Origin: Tragulus kanchil | Lineage: Eukaryota; Chordata; Mammalia; Artiodactyla; Tragulidae | Length of the DNA stretch: 64,000 bases | Direction of reading: 5' to 3' | NCBI GenBank assembly: GCA_022376925.1 | Contig: JAIOJX010000027.1 | Span: 18,679,471 to 18,743,470, forward strand | In this document: positions 45,085 to 56,310 of the stretch, piece by piece | Layout of the letters: every line of letters begins with the position of its first letter | Numbering within the stretch: the stretch's first letter is position 1 | The notes under the pieces: model-generated | What the model was told of the DNA's origin: nothing | Seen by the model: the letters and a program-made list of their open reading frames with translations, nothing else | Databases searched by the model: none | Program-made: the position numbers and the translations under genes

Positions 45085-45282
45085 GGAGTCAGTTGCTCAG
45101 TTGTGTCTGTCTCTTGCAACCCTGTGGCTCCTCTGTTCCTGGGGTTTCCCAGGCAAGCATACTGGAATGGGTTGCCATTGCCTTCTCCAGGGGATCTTCC
45201 TGATCCAGAGATGGAACCCACATCTTTTGCACCTCCTGCATTGGCAGGTGGATTCTTTTCCAGTAGCGCCACCTGGGAAGCC
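45085..45282 (-). mobile_element. Bov-tA SINE 'A' (left partner of recombination)
   Basis: Minus-strand copy, internally shortened ('ctcttgcaaccctgtggctc'). Its right portion, from 'gatcttcctgatccagagat' on, reappears in the hybrid SINE at 45822-46033. Confidence 0.88.
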
Positions 45283-45943
45283 CCTGAGTTCCATGTACGC
45301 CCATGTTTTTCCTGAAACCCTACTTGTATAAAGTGGGGTCCTCTTACTCCTTGACATGTATATAAGATTGGGCACAAACTCCATTTCAAGCCCAAGAAAG
45401 CAAAGCTCTGCCTCATTATTTTGTACATTTTGAGCTCATAATATCATTTGCATTTCTAGGCCCACCTTTGCATACCCAAACTCAACAGAGTTGCTCAATA
45501 CAGCAAAAATCTTCCCACTTGACAATCTTCAATCGGGGAAGAAGGCAATGTTGCTGCAAGCATCCTCCCTTCTTGAAACTTAACAAAAGCTCAAGTCCGG
45601 CCACACAGCAATAGTCACACTTCTTAGAAAAAAGTTGTCCATTAAATGATTTTACTCCCTTATGACAATAACAGTATTCAATCTAAAAATTTCCCCCAGA
45701 TCATTAACGTGTCTCAAGGGATGAAAAATATGTCTTTTGCCTTCGCTGGTCTTCTGCACCCCAGGACTGCTCAGTCTTAAGATGGGAGGTGCAATGGTCT
45801 GAATGTTTGTGTGTGTTAAGTGTCAGTTGCTCAGTTGTGTCCGACTCCTTGTGATCTCATGGACCACAGCCCTCCAGGCTCCTCTGTCCATGGAATTCTC
45901 CAGGCAAGAATACTGGAATGGGTTGCCATTCCCTTCTCCAGGA
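45193..45943 (+). repeat. Direct duplication H, copy 1 (751 bp)
   Basis: Recurs at 45944-46694 at a constant offset of 751 with no linker. Both ends lie at the equivalent point inside like-oriented Bov-tA SINEs. Confidence 0.93.
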
Positions 45944-46033
45944 GATCTTCCTGATCCAGAGATGGAACCCACATCTTTTGCACCTCCTGCATTGGCAGGT
46001 GGATTCTTTTCCAGTAGCGCCACCTGGGAAGCC
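45822..46033 (-). mobile_element. Hybrid Bov-tA SINE (B left, A right)
   Basis: Left of 'ccttctccagg' it matches SINE B (46564-46774) exactly, including 'ccgactccttgtgatctcat'. Right of it it matches SINE A (45085-45282), including 'gagatggaacccacatcttt'. One base at the switch (a at 45943) matches neither. Confidence 0.88.
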
Positions 46034-46694
46034 CCTGAGTTCCATGTACGCCCATGTTTTTCCTGAAACCCTACTTGTATAAAGTGGGGTCCTCTTACTC
46101 CTTGACATGTATATAAGATTGGGCACAAACTCCATTTCAAGCCCAAGAAAGCAAAGCTCTGCCTCATTATTTTGTACATTTTGAGCTCATAATATCATTT
46201 GCATTTCTAGGCCCACCTTTGCATACCCAAACTCAACAGAGTTGCTCAATACAGCAAAAATCTTCCCACTTGACAATCTTCAATCGGGGAAGAAGGCAAT
46301 GTTGCTGCAAGCATCCTCCCTTCTTGAAACTTAACAAAAGCTCAAGTCCGGCCACACAGCAATAGTCACACTTCTTAGAAAAAAGTTGTCCATTAAATGA
46401 TTTTACTCCCTTATGACAATAACAGTATTCAATCTAAAAATTTCCCCCAGATCATTAACGTGTCTCAAGGGATGAAAAATATGTCTTTTGCCTTCGCTGG
46501 TCTTCTGCACCCCAGGACTGCTCAGTCTTAAGATGGGAGGTGCAATGGTCTGAATGTTTGTGTGTGTTAAGTGTCAGTTGCTCAGTTGTGTCCGACTCCT
46601 TGTGATCTCATGGACCACAGCCCTCCAGGCTCCTCTGTCCATGGAATTCTCCAGGCAAGAATACTGGAATGGGTTGCCATTCCCTTCTCCAGGG
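45944..46694 (+). repeat. Direct duplication H, copy 2 (751 bp)
   Basis: Second copy of 45193-45943; continues into the intact SINE B and its host LTR. Confidence 0.93.
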
Positions 46695-46774
46695 AATATT
46701 CCTGGTCCAGGGGTTGAGCACGGGTCTCCTGGATTGTAAGCAGATTCTTTACCATCTGAGCCAGCAGGGAAGCT
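46564..46774 (-). mobile_element. Bov-tA SINE 'B' inside the MLT1 LTR
   Basis: Complete minus-strand copy with an exact 13-base TSD 'tgaatgtttgtgt' at 46551-46563 and 46775-46787. Confidence 0.92.
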
Positions 46775-47015
46775 TGAATGTTTGTGTCTCCCATAAAACT
46801 CATACATTGAATTCTTAACCCCCAAGGTGGTGCTATTAGGCGTGGCAGCTTTGTTAGGTGATTATGTCATGGGGTGGAGCCCTTGTGATTGGGGTCAGCC
46901 TTCCCTCCTCCTGTCTGTCAAGTAAAGACACGGGGAAAAGACCAGAAAGAGACCCTGAACACACTGGCATCTTGATCTTGGACTTGCAGCCTTCAGGCTG
47001 TGGGAAATACCTTTC

Positions 47016-47307
47016 TGTTTTTTTTTGTTTTTTTTTTTAACTTTATTTATTTATTTATTGGCCACATCTATTGGTCTTTCATTTATTTATCTTTGTTCTT
47101 TGGCCCGTGTGGGCCTACCATCACAGTAGCCTCTCTCGCTACAGAGCACCAGCTCTGGGCGCATTCACTCCAGAGCTCTGGCTCAGTAGTTGGACACATC
47201 GGTCCAGCTGCTCCGTGGCACGTGGGATCTTCCCAGGCCAGGGATTGAACCGGCACCCCTTGCACTGCAAGACAGTGTCCTTTCCCACTGGGCCACCAGG
47301 GAAGCCC
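47016..47307 (-). mobile_element. tRNA-derived SINE inside the MLT1 LTR
   Basis: Minus-strand copy of the 'gccaaagaacaaagatgg' subfamily, seen as 'ttatctttgttctttggccc', with a T-rich tail at 47017-47055. TSD 'tacctttc' at 47008-47015 and 47308-47315. Confidence 0.88.
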
Positions 47308-47671
47308 TACCTTTCATCTATGGCATTTTATAACAGTAGCCCAAAGGGACTAAAGCCAGGAGGGTAGGTAAGGCTGTACTCACCTACTTATTCAAGTCTT
47401 ATTTAGTCTGAAGAATTTTTTAATGTGTTTATGATCTCATCAGAAATGTCTGCTCTGAAAACCATTATTTAGAAGTTACAGTTTTGACACTGCCCAAAGC
47501 CTCGCACAGTGAGTGAAAGATTTATCTGTTCACAAATGAATGGATGGGTAGCTAAACTGAAAGAAGACCACAGATGTGCCTTAAAGTCTTAGCAACATGA
47601 CAAACAATTAAGGAAATGCTAGCTCTTACATTCACTTCAGTAGGAAGATAGAGATGCATTGCTAGATGTAT

Positions 47672-47883
47672 TGTTGTTCTTTAGTCGCTCAGTTGTATGG
47701 GGCTCTTTTGTGACCCCATGGACTGTAGCCCACCAGGCTCCTCTGCCCATGGGATTTCACAGGCAAGTCTACTGGAGTGGGTGTCCATTTCCTTCTCAAG
47801 GGGCTCTTCTCAATCCAGGGATCAAGTCCACGCCTCCTGCATTGGCAGGTGGATTCTTGACTGCTGAGCCATCAGAGAAGCGT
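47672..47883 (-). mobile_element. Bov-tA SINE
   Basis: 'tttagtcgctcagttgtatg' to 'tgctgagccatcagagaagc'. 'gttagatgta' near 47882 echoes 'gctagatgta' at 47661, a probable TSD. Confidence 0.88.
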
Positions 47884-47889
47884 TAGATG

Positions 47890-48770
47890 TATACTTATTA
47901 GTTCTCCAAGCTATTCCTTTCAGCATCTCTTGAGTTTATTATAGTTGGTATATATGTCTGTTTTGTTTTCTAAGATTTTTCCCTCTGGATTTATTCTTAC
48001 AATCATACCTTCCTTGATCACTTACTTGTTTACCCAGGACAATGAAGCAGACACATGAGCCACAAGTTAGTTGGCATCAGGGGAAAGCCTGGCTTGGTAT
48101 TCAGAATAAATGCACAATTTAACGAACTGACCCAGAGACAACCGGCTGACTGGAGCTGCAAAAACGTAAGTGAAGTAATATCATGGAAAATACCTGGAAT
48201 CTTGGTGAGCTCTCTTCTGATTGAAGATGCTGTATCAAGTCTCTGGTCTGTGACTTGGCCTCCCACACCGTGAGCAGCTTCAGAAAAGAATGTACTAAAG
48301 TGACTTGTCTCTTTCTAAATATATCTTAAAAAATAAACCCTGGTCCAGATTCTCTGTTTGAGAACTGTTTTGTCAGGAAATGTATAGTCCGTGTTATACT
48401 TAACAAGAAAGTGTTTATGCAAAGAGTTAATACAGATGAGTAATCTCACACTCAAATGCCAGTTCTCTGGCAGTGGGTGTCCCATAAACCTCCAGACACT
48501 TTGAACTTTCGGTTTTCACTGTGGGTCATCCTGCAGCCACTAAAAACAACACACCACCGTGGTGTTCTTCCCCGCGAAAACCCTAACACACCCGCCTCAT
48601 GGAAACTTACTCTGGAAAAATGAGAACGCATAATATCTTCCTAGAGAAAGCTTGTGGTCATCTCTTGGATATTGATTACTCTTTCCCTGTGAAATGGAAA
48701 ACTGTTCCAGCACACTGGCTTTAGGTCAGGACAACTGGTTTCTGGAGATGCAGTGAGCTGCTCTGTAAAG
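47890..48770. other. Unique sequence, nothing recognised
   Basis: No repeat or exon supported. Confidence 0.4.
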
Positions 48771-48774
48771 GTCA

Positions 48775-48985
48775 AATGCACCTACAAGCTACAAAATTCT
48801 CCTGCCCATGCAGGACATGCAGAAGACGCGGGCTGGATCCCTGGGTCAGGAAGATCCCTTGGAGGAGGACATGGCAGCCCACTCCAGTCGTCTTGCCTGG
48901 AAGATTCCATGGACAGAGGAGCAAACTATAGTCCATTGGGTTGCAAAAGAGTTGGACACGACTGAAGTGACTAAAGAACAAAACA
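48775..48985 (+). mobile_element. Bov-tA SINE
   Basis: 'ctggatccctgggtcaggaa', 'gaagattccatggacagagg' and 'agttggacacgactgaagtg' give a plus-strand copy. The 3' part reappears in altered form at 50023-50125. Confidence 0.85.
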
Positions 48986-50028
48986 CTCTTCTAAGAGTGA
49001 CCTGCTTGGCAGACTTGACTCCTTTTCAGTACGGCTTCACAAGATTATTATTTTAAAGAATAGGTTTCGAAGCTTCTGCTCAGGTTTCTCACTTCTTCTC
49101 ATGATATACTTCTGTTGTGCGTGTGTGCTCAGTTGTGTCTGACTCTTTGTGACTCTATCAACTGTAGCCCGCCAGGCTCCTCTCTCCATGGGATTCTCCA
49201 GGCACGAATACCGGAGTGGGTTACCATGTCCTTCTCCAGGGTTCAGGGGATCTTGACAATCCAGAGACTGAACCAGATCTCTTGCATTTCCTGCACTGGC
49301 AGGCAGATTCCTTACCACTGAGCCACCAGGGAAACCCATTTATCTTTGTTACAATACATTAATTAATTCTTATCTCATCAACTTCCTGCAGTTGACCATA
49401 TGCAGCTTGAAAACCAGGGTGTTAGTTTTAAGTCCTGACTCCTAATATGAGACTTTTATCACATGGCTAACGTTCAACAAGTGTTTGTTTGTTTATTTGT
49501 TTTTCTATTTGTTTATTGAGGATAAAACAAGTGCTTGGTTGAATAAATGAATGAGTATCATTTCCTCACTTCAGTTTATTTACTTTAACATATGAGAATG
49601 TCCATGGTTTTATAATTTGAGGGCAGCTGATCTTAAATTTAAGGCTGCCTTTGAGTACTTTGTACCTTAGAGCAATTTACATAAACTCTGGTCTCAGAGG
49701 TTGGATTTTGCTGTTGGGGGAATGTGTTTTGTTTTCTCCTCTAGAGCACTGATAATAATAATCTTTAAGAAACTCTGGAAGAATTAAATTACGATAATGT
49801 CTTTGCTCAGAACAGAGTACATTGGAAGCATTTAATCAAATGTGGCTATTCCTTTAAAACTGTTCTATTGTCATGAGTGTTTGGGTATAAGTTACTCAGA
49901 GTGCCAACTCTACACATCAAATATGCAAGGCAAATCTTCATGAAAATAGCTTGTGAAAACTTTTCATATCCTGAGGAGATAGTACTAAAGTCTGAAGTAC
50001 TGTTTGGCCTAAGATGTACTAGAAGATC
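48850..50028 (+). repeat. Direct duplication I, copy 1
   Basis: Recurs at 50023-51169 (offset 1142 for most). The copies share 'gaagat' at the junction. One T/C change inside a T-rich stretch (49507 against 50649). Confidence 0.92.
49110..49335 (-). mobile_element. Bov-tA SINE
   Basis: 'tgctcagttgtgtctgactc' to 'cactgagccaccagggaaac'. Repeated at 50252-50477. Confidence 0.9.
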
Positions 50029-51169
50029 CTTGGAGGAGGACATGGCAGCCCACTCAGTGTGTAACACGAGGCTGCCATTGGGTTGCAAAAGAGTTGGACA
50101 CGACTGAAGTGACTAAAGAACAAAACACTCTTCTAAGAGTGACCTGCTTGGCAGACTTGACTCCTTTTCAGTACGGCTTCACAAGATTATTATTTTAAAG
50201 AATAGGTTTCGAAGCTTCTGCTCAGGTTTCTCACTTCTTCTCATGATATACTTCTGTTGTGCGTGTGTGCTCAGTTGTGTCTGACTCTTTGTGACTCTAT
50301 CAACTGTAGCCCGCCAGGCTCCTCTCTCCATGGGATTCTCCAGGCACGAATACCGGAGTGGGTTACCATGTCCTTCTCCAGGGTTCAGGGGATCTTGACA
50401 ATCCAGAGACTGAACCAGATCTCTTGCATTTCCTGCACTGGCAGGCAGATTCCTTACCACTGAGCCACCAGGGAAACCCATTTATCTTTGTTACAATACA
50501 TTAATTAATTCTTATCTCATCAACTTCCTGCAGTTGACCATATGCAGCTTGAAAACCAGGGTGTTAGTTTTAAGTCCTGACTCCTAATATGAGACTTTTA
50601 TCACATGGCTAACGTTCAACAAGTGTTTGTTTGTTTATTTGTTTTTCTCTTTGTTTATTGAGGATAAAACAAGTGCTTGGTTGAATAAATGAATGAGTAT
50701 CATTTCCTCACTTCAGTTTATTTACTTTAACATATGAGAATGTCCATGGTTTTATAATTTGAGGGCAGCTGATCTTAAATTTAAGGCTGCCTTTGAGTAC
50801 TTTGTACCTTAGAGCAATTTACATAAACTCTGGTCTCAGAGGTTGGATTTTGCTGTTGGGGGAATGTGTTTTGTTTTCTCCTCTAGAGCACTGATAATAA
50901 TAATCTTTAAGAAACTCTGGAAGAATTAAATTACGATAATGTCTTTGCTCAGAACAGAGTACATTGGAAGCATTTAATCAAATGTGGCTATTCCTTTAAA
51001 ACTGTTCTATTGTCATGAGTGTTTGGGTATAAGTTACTCAGAGTGCCAACTCTACACATCAAATATGCAAGGCAAATCTTCATGAAAATAGCTTGTGAAA
51101 ACTTTTCATATCCTGAGGAGATAGTACTAAAGTCTGAAGTACTGTTTGGCCTAAGATGTACTAGAAGAT
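50023..51169 (+). repeat. Direct duplication I, copy 2
   Basis: Second copy of 48850-50028. Its first ~70 bases are scrambled and about 30 bases shorter ('cactcagtgtgtaacacgag' where copy 1 has the normal SINE body). Confidence 0.92.
50252..50477 (-). mobile_element. Bov-tA SINE (second copy)
   Basis: Copy of 49110-49335 carried by duplication I. Confidence 0.9.
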
Positions 51170-51329
51170 GTATCAGAGGAGGATTAGAGGACCGTAAGGG
51201 ATTTAATCCCCACTACAAGCCTGGGAAAACTCTGGACACAGTGCATTTAATTGTATGCAATGATTTTATCATCTGTACATTCTAAGTGATGAATTAAGGC
51301 AGTTAATTGGATTTTTATGCAATAAATTT

Positions 51330-51412
51330 GTATGGAATAAAAAAATCTAGAAGTCAACACAATATTGTAAAGCAACTATCCTCCAATTAAAAATAAATTT
51401 GAAAAATAATAC
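51330..51412 (+). mobile_element. L1 3'-terminal fragment
   Basis: 'acaatattgtaaagcaacta' and 'tcctccaattaaaaataaat' match the end of the ruminant L1 3' UTR. Confidence 0.55.
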
Positions 51413-51424
51413 AAGACATCTAGA

Positions 51425-52150
51425 ATATATAAAAAATTCTTACAACCCAACCGTAAAATATGTTACAGAGTTTTAAAATGGGAAAAGTATTAGAAGAGAC
51501 ATTCTTCAATGTCTAAAAAGCATATGAAAAGATGCTCAATATCATGATAGGTAAAGGATCTGGACACTTCCCCAAAGAAGATATACCAAAGCCAATAATT
51601 ACATGAACAGATTCTCAATGTCATTAAAGTGAAATGCAAATCAAAGCCATAGTTATCTATCACAGTTTAATAACATTTTACACCCATCAGGATGGTTCTA
51701 ATGAGAACAACAGAAAAATTAAGTGTTTGTGAAAATGTAGAGAAATCAGAATGCTTATATACTGCTAGAGAGAATGCAAAATGGTAAAGTCACTTTGTGA
51801 AACATTTGACAGATCATCTAAACTGTAAACACAAAGTTACCATATGACCCAGAAATTCCATTACTAGAAATATACCCCAGAGAAATGAAACCTTATACCT
51901 ACATAACAATTTGTACACTATTTTTTATAGCAGCTGTATTTATAATAGCCAGAGAGTGGAAACAACTCAAATATCCATCAACTGATAAGTGGATAAATAC
52001 AAGGCAATAGTATTTGGCAATATAAATGAATGAAGAACTTATATATGCTGTTAACAGAGATAAACTTTGAAAAACCTTATAAGTGAGCCACAAAAGACCA
52101 CATGTTATATGATTCCATTCACTTTTAAAACAAAAGCAAAGATAAACTTC
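51425..52150 (+). mobile_element. Old L1 relic (ORF2 end/3' UTR)
   Basis: 'catatgaaaagatgctcaat', 'cacccatcaggatggttcta', 'accatatgacccagaaattc', 'taatagccagagagtggaaa' and 'gaccacatgttatatgattc' follow the mammalian L1 3' region. No intact frame. Confidence 0.8.
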
Positions 52151-52154
52151 AGTT

Positions 52155-52730
52155 TGACTTATGCGGGATTTATCACTCATTCTGTTATTTAAATATATAT
52201 TTTCACTCTATGTATCTCAGAGCCACAATTTCAGTGACTAAACTGACATGTTCTTTTATAGTAAAAATAATTCACTTAAGGAAGAGACAAAATTAGGGTT
52301 AATCTATTTTTCTAAGCAGTAAAATGAAAGCCTGCACTTTGTTAATTTTGTAGAATGGTTAACCGTTCTTTAAAAATTCTCTGAGTATTTGGTGTGAAAC
52401 ATAAATATATCTCTTTCTTTAAACCCACAAGAATCTGATTTCTTCTGGGAAGAGCTCATAGCATTTATGAGGGTAAGTGGCAAAAGTGCTCCTTACCCTG
52501 GGTTGTAAATTCTTCCCGGACGTTATTCCTATATGACTAGAAAAAACCAGCCCCAACACAATTCACTGAGCATTTTATTTCCTTCCCAGCGTTTAGAAAC
52601 TACTATGAGTCACTGTCTCAACTTGGTTCTACAGATAGAACATCTGATAGACACAGAGAGAAAAGAATGAACTGGATAAGTAGTAGGCAGGAGAACTAGA
52701 TAAGTAGACTGAAGATTACTCTGCTTTCAA
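52155..52730. other. Unique sequence, nothing recognised
   Basis: AT-rich; no repeat or exon supported. Confidence 0.4.
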
Positions 52731-52737
52731 ACTGTGG

Positions 52738-52920
52738 TGCTGGAGAAGACTCTTAAGAGTCCCTTGGACAGCAGGGAGACTAAACCAGTCCATCCGAAAG
52801 GAAATCCACTCTGCATACCCATTGCGAGGAATGGAGCTGAAGCTCCAACACTGTAGCCACCTGATGCAGAGAGGCCTTTTCATTTGAAAAGACCCTGATG
52901 CTGGGGATGTTTGAAGAAAA
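52738..52920 (+). mobile_element. BovB LINE 3'-region fragment
   Basis: 'tggagaagactcttaagagt', 'gtcccttggacagcagggag', 'gccacctgatgcagagaggc' and 'aaaagaccctgatgctgggg' mark a BovB piece that starts a little further upstream in the element than the other fragments here. Confidence 0.8.
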
Positions 52921-52924
52921 TGAT

Positions 52925-54165
52925 CTAGGAAAAGGGAGCAGGCACTCTTGTTTCAAGACACGGGAGAAAGAGTGGAGCGTGGTCTGAGAAGAGAAATGTC
53001 ACTGAACACAAGAAGAGGAATTAGATTTGGCCAAAGACAGACTCCTCTTTCCTTGAGAAGGAGGATGGATGGAAAGAGACAGTGCTGATGGAGAGGGTTC
53101 TTGATTTCCTTTGGAAATCCCAAACAGCTAAGAGCAACGCACAGACCAGTAACTGATGGTGCCGTGTCGAGGTGTCTCCATCTGGCAGGAAGAGCGTATG
53201 ATTTAGGACAGAGGGTCTGACTCCCCGTCTGCTTTGGGGCCATTAGTTGGCCAAAAAAATAGGCCTGGTGCGTCGAGGAGGGATAGGGGGCAGATGGACT
53301 CGCCTTGGGTCCAATCTCACCGTATTTTTATTCCCTGTGGAAAAGAACAGATGTTCTCTTTTTCACTGCGAGAGGGCCCTGCTTCCTCCTCAACTTCATT
53401 TTTAACAGGAGGTTTCCAGAGAGGCCACCCACAGCTCTGAGCATTCCCGCTGAGAGGAAAAATAAATGCCAAGCCCATGTGCACTGAGCAAGAGGGAGCA
53501 GCTAAAAAAAAAAAAAAAAATCCACGCCTACAGCCATGCCTGCTTGGCTAGGCTCATGGCAAAGACTCGTTTTACCAAGGCTTTCTTGTTATTATTGACC
53601 ATTAGTACGTCATTACCACTGACAGTAGGCAACCTAACAACAAGTTAGTGATATTCGCATTTACGAAGCCCAGAATCTCTGGAAAGTTCTTAGCAAAGTA
53701 TAGCACTGACACTGTAACAGGGATGATACTGAACATTTGATGCATGATATGAAGACTACAAGTGAGATGATCACACTCAGCTCAGAGTCATGTGGTCATG
53801 GAGACGGTGCAGAAACCATCAAAACTTAGGAGCACTATCTGGGGGGACCAGAGGATTTTCTCATAAGGAAGTAGGTGATTCTGAGGGCCTCTGGCGTGAG
53901 AAGACGAATTTAGGTTACCATACAGGTGGCAGACTTCACCAAATAGAGTCTTGTGTGACTTTTGCAAAGCTATTCAACATTTCTATGTATCATTTTCCTT
54001 GACCCTAGAGTGCTGGGTCTAAAAGCACATTCCTTATAGGGTTACATCATTTACTCAGAAGAACCAAAGAAGATTTTACATAAGGTAGCTTAATATATTA
54101 TCTATTGATTTAATAAGCAAAGAATTTGGGTTCAGTTTTCAAAAGAAATTCCAATATAATGCATA
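52925..54165. other. Unique sequence, nothing recognised
   Basis: An A-run of about 17 at 53504-53520 has no recognisable element attached. No exon supported. Confidence 0.4.
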
Positions 54166-54168
54166 TTA

Positions 54169-55215
54169 CTAAAATACTGGAAATAATAAAATGAAAATAC
54201 TGAATAAAAGGTGAAAAAACTCTGTCCTCTTTATTGAAGAAATTCTTGCTTTTTTATGCTTAACTTAAAAATCAGAAACACTAATAACTGAACTGTTGCA
54301 ATTGTTTTCCTTGTGTATCACTGACCATTAATAGCCAAAAAAGGTTTCTTCACCCTTACTTAAGCAAGAATGATTACAAAATAAAAATAGCAGATAACTA
54401 CTCAAATAATATTTAGTATATAACTTTTATACTTATCACTGGACCCAATTTCACTGATATTAAAAAATACGTTGGAACTTACATTTAAAGATGTCTGTGA
54501 TTAAAGTAACAGAATAAAGATAACTAGAGACCAATGCACAGAGTTTCTTTTAGTGGCGGAGAAAATGGGACCCTTGGAAACCAAAGATCCAGTGACATAT
54601 AACTATTTAGAGGTGTATCTTGAAGCCCGGTTTCATCATTCTTCATTCAGGGGTAGAATACAGAATGAATAATTTTCCTTTAATACACTCCAACTCTCTT
54701 ATCCATTATTTCTCAATGGTTTCTTATGAGAAAGCACTGACTCATCCCTTCAGTTCCTGGAAGCTTTTGCGCATCTAAATGGTCAATCAGCTCTGGCCTG
54801 AGTCGTCTGGATTTCTGTACTCTGCCCCTTCAAGGCCGAAGTCGCTCAGGTGTGCATGGAGAAGCACAGCCCTGGACGCCATTGAACAGGGGCCTGTCTC
54901 CCTAAGAACCAGCTGAAACTGGTTCTTCTACAGGGTTTTTTCTTTTTTTTTTTCGTGGATGTGAATGGCCAACAGAGTGTATGCTTGGTAAATCACTGAA
55001 TTAACTGAATGACTCATTACTGGATTAACTACAGTTTCCTGAACTTGCTCTATTTGAAGGGACCCTTCAGTATTTGGTGCCTGTGCTGCCTCTTTCTGAA
55101 ATCTCCTGTTGTATTTTCTGCTCCATTTCTACAAGTTTACAGGAGAGGCACCTTCTCCAGAATGCCTTTCTGGGACTCCCATGCTGAATTCAATGTCTCT
55201 TTTCTGCTCTTTCGT
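54169..55215 (+). repeat. Direct duplication J, copy 1
   Basis: Recurs at 55261-56310; the offset goes from 1092 to 1095 because a T-run near 54944 is three bases longer in copy 2. Contains no recognised repeat family, so repeat-mediated recombination is not an explanation. Confidence 0.94.
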
Positions 55216-55260
55216 ACCTTTTCATCATTATCACTTCTTAAAATATTTGAAAATATTAAA
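55216..55260. other. 45-base linker of duplication J
   Basis: 'accttttcatcattatcact' is a lossy version of 'cctaccctttgcatcattat' that follows copy 2 at 56311. The rest is A/T-rich and ambiguous. Confidence 0.6.
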
Positions 55261-56310
55261 CTAAAATACTGGAAATAATAAAATGAAAATACTGAATAAA
55301 AGGTGAAAAAACTCTGTCCTCTTTATTGAAGAAATTCTTGCTTTTTTATGCTTAACTTAAAAATCAGAAACACTAATAACTGAACTGTTGCAATTGTTTT
55401 CCTTGTGTATCACTGACCATTAATAGCCAAAAAAGGTTTCTTCACCCTTACTTAAGCAAGAATGATTACAAAATAAAAATAGCAGATAACTACTCAAATA
55501 ATATTTAGTATATAACTTTTATACTTATCACTGGACCCAATTTCACTGATATTAAAAAATACGTTGGAACTTACATTTAAAGATGTCTGTGATTAAAGTA
55601 ACAGAATAAAGATAACTAGAGACCAATGCACAGAGTTTCTTTTAGTGGCGGAGAAAATGGGACCCTTGGAAACCAAAGATCCAGTGACATATAACTATTT
55701 AGAGGTGTATCTTGAAGCCCGGTTTCATCATTCTTCATTCAGGGGTAGAATACAGAATGAATAATTTTCCTTTAATACACTCCAACTCTCTTATCCATTA
55801 TTTCTCAATGGTTTCTTATGAGAAAGCACTGACTCATCCCTTCAGTTCCTGGAAGCTTTTGCGCATCTAAATGGTCAATCAGCTCTGGCCTGAGTCGTCT
55901 GGATTTCTGTACTCTGCCCCTTCAAGGCCGAAGTCGCTCAGGTGTGCATGGAGAAGCACAGCCCTGGACGCCATTGAACAGGGGCCTGTCTCCCTAAGAA
56001 CCAGCTGAAACTGGTTCTTCTACAGGGTTTTTTCTTTTTTTTTTTTTTCGTGGATGTGAATGGCCAACAGAGTGTATGCTTGGTAAATCACTGAATTAAC
56101 TGAATGACTCATTACTGGATTAACTACAGTTTCCTGAACTTGCTCTATTTGAAGGGACCCTTCAGTATTTGGTGCCTGTGCTGCCTCTTTCTGAAATCTC
56201 CTGTTGTATTTTCTGCTCCATTTCTACAAGTTTACAGGAGAGGCACCTTCTCCAGAATGCCTTTCTGGGACTCCCATGCTGAATTCAATGTCTCTTTTCT
56301 GCTCTTTCGT
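55261..56310 (+). repeat. Direct duplication J, copy 2
   Basis: Second copy of 54169-55215. Confidence 0.94.

Larger units (their letters stand above)
46541..47365 (+). mobile_element. MLT1-type (ERVL-MaLR) solo LTR with two SINE insertions
   Basis: 'tgcaatggtctgaatgtttg', 'aattcttaacccccaaggtg', 'gtcatggggtggagcccttg', 'atcttgatcttggacttgca' and, after the second SINE, 'ggcattttataacagtagcc' follow an MLT1 LTR in order. No internal retroviral genes are present. SINEs occupy about 46564-46774 and 47016-47307. A short stub of its 5' end is also at 45790-45812 because of duplication H. Confidence 0.8.

Noticed and set aside
46541..47365. MLT1 LTR as part of an endogenous retrovirus with genes
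   Set aside because: Only LTR sequence is present; no gag, pol or env-like frames lie next to it.
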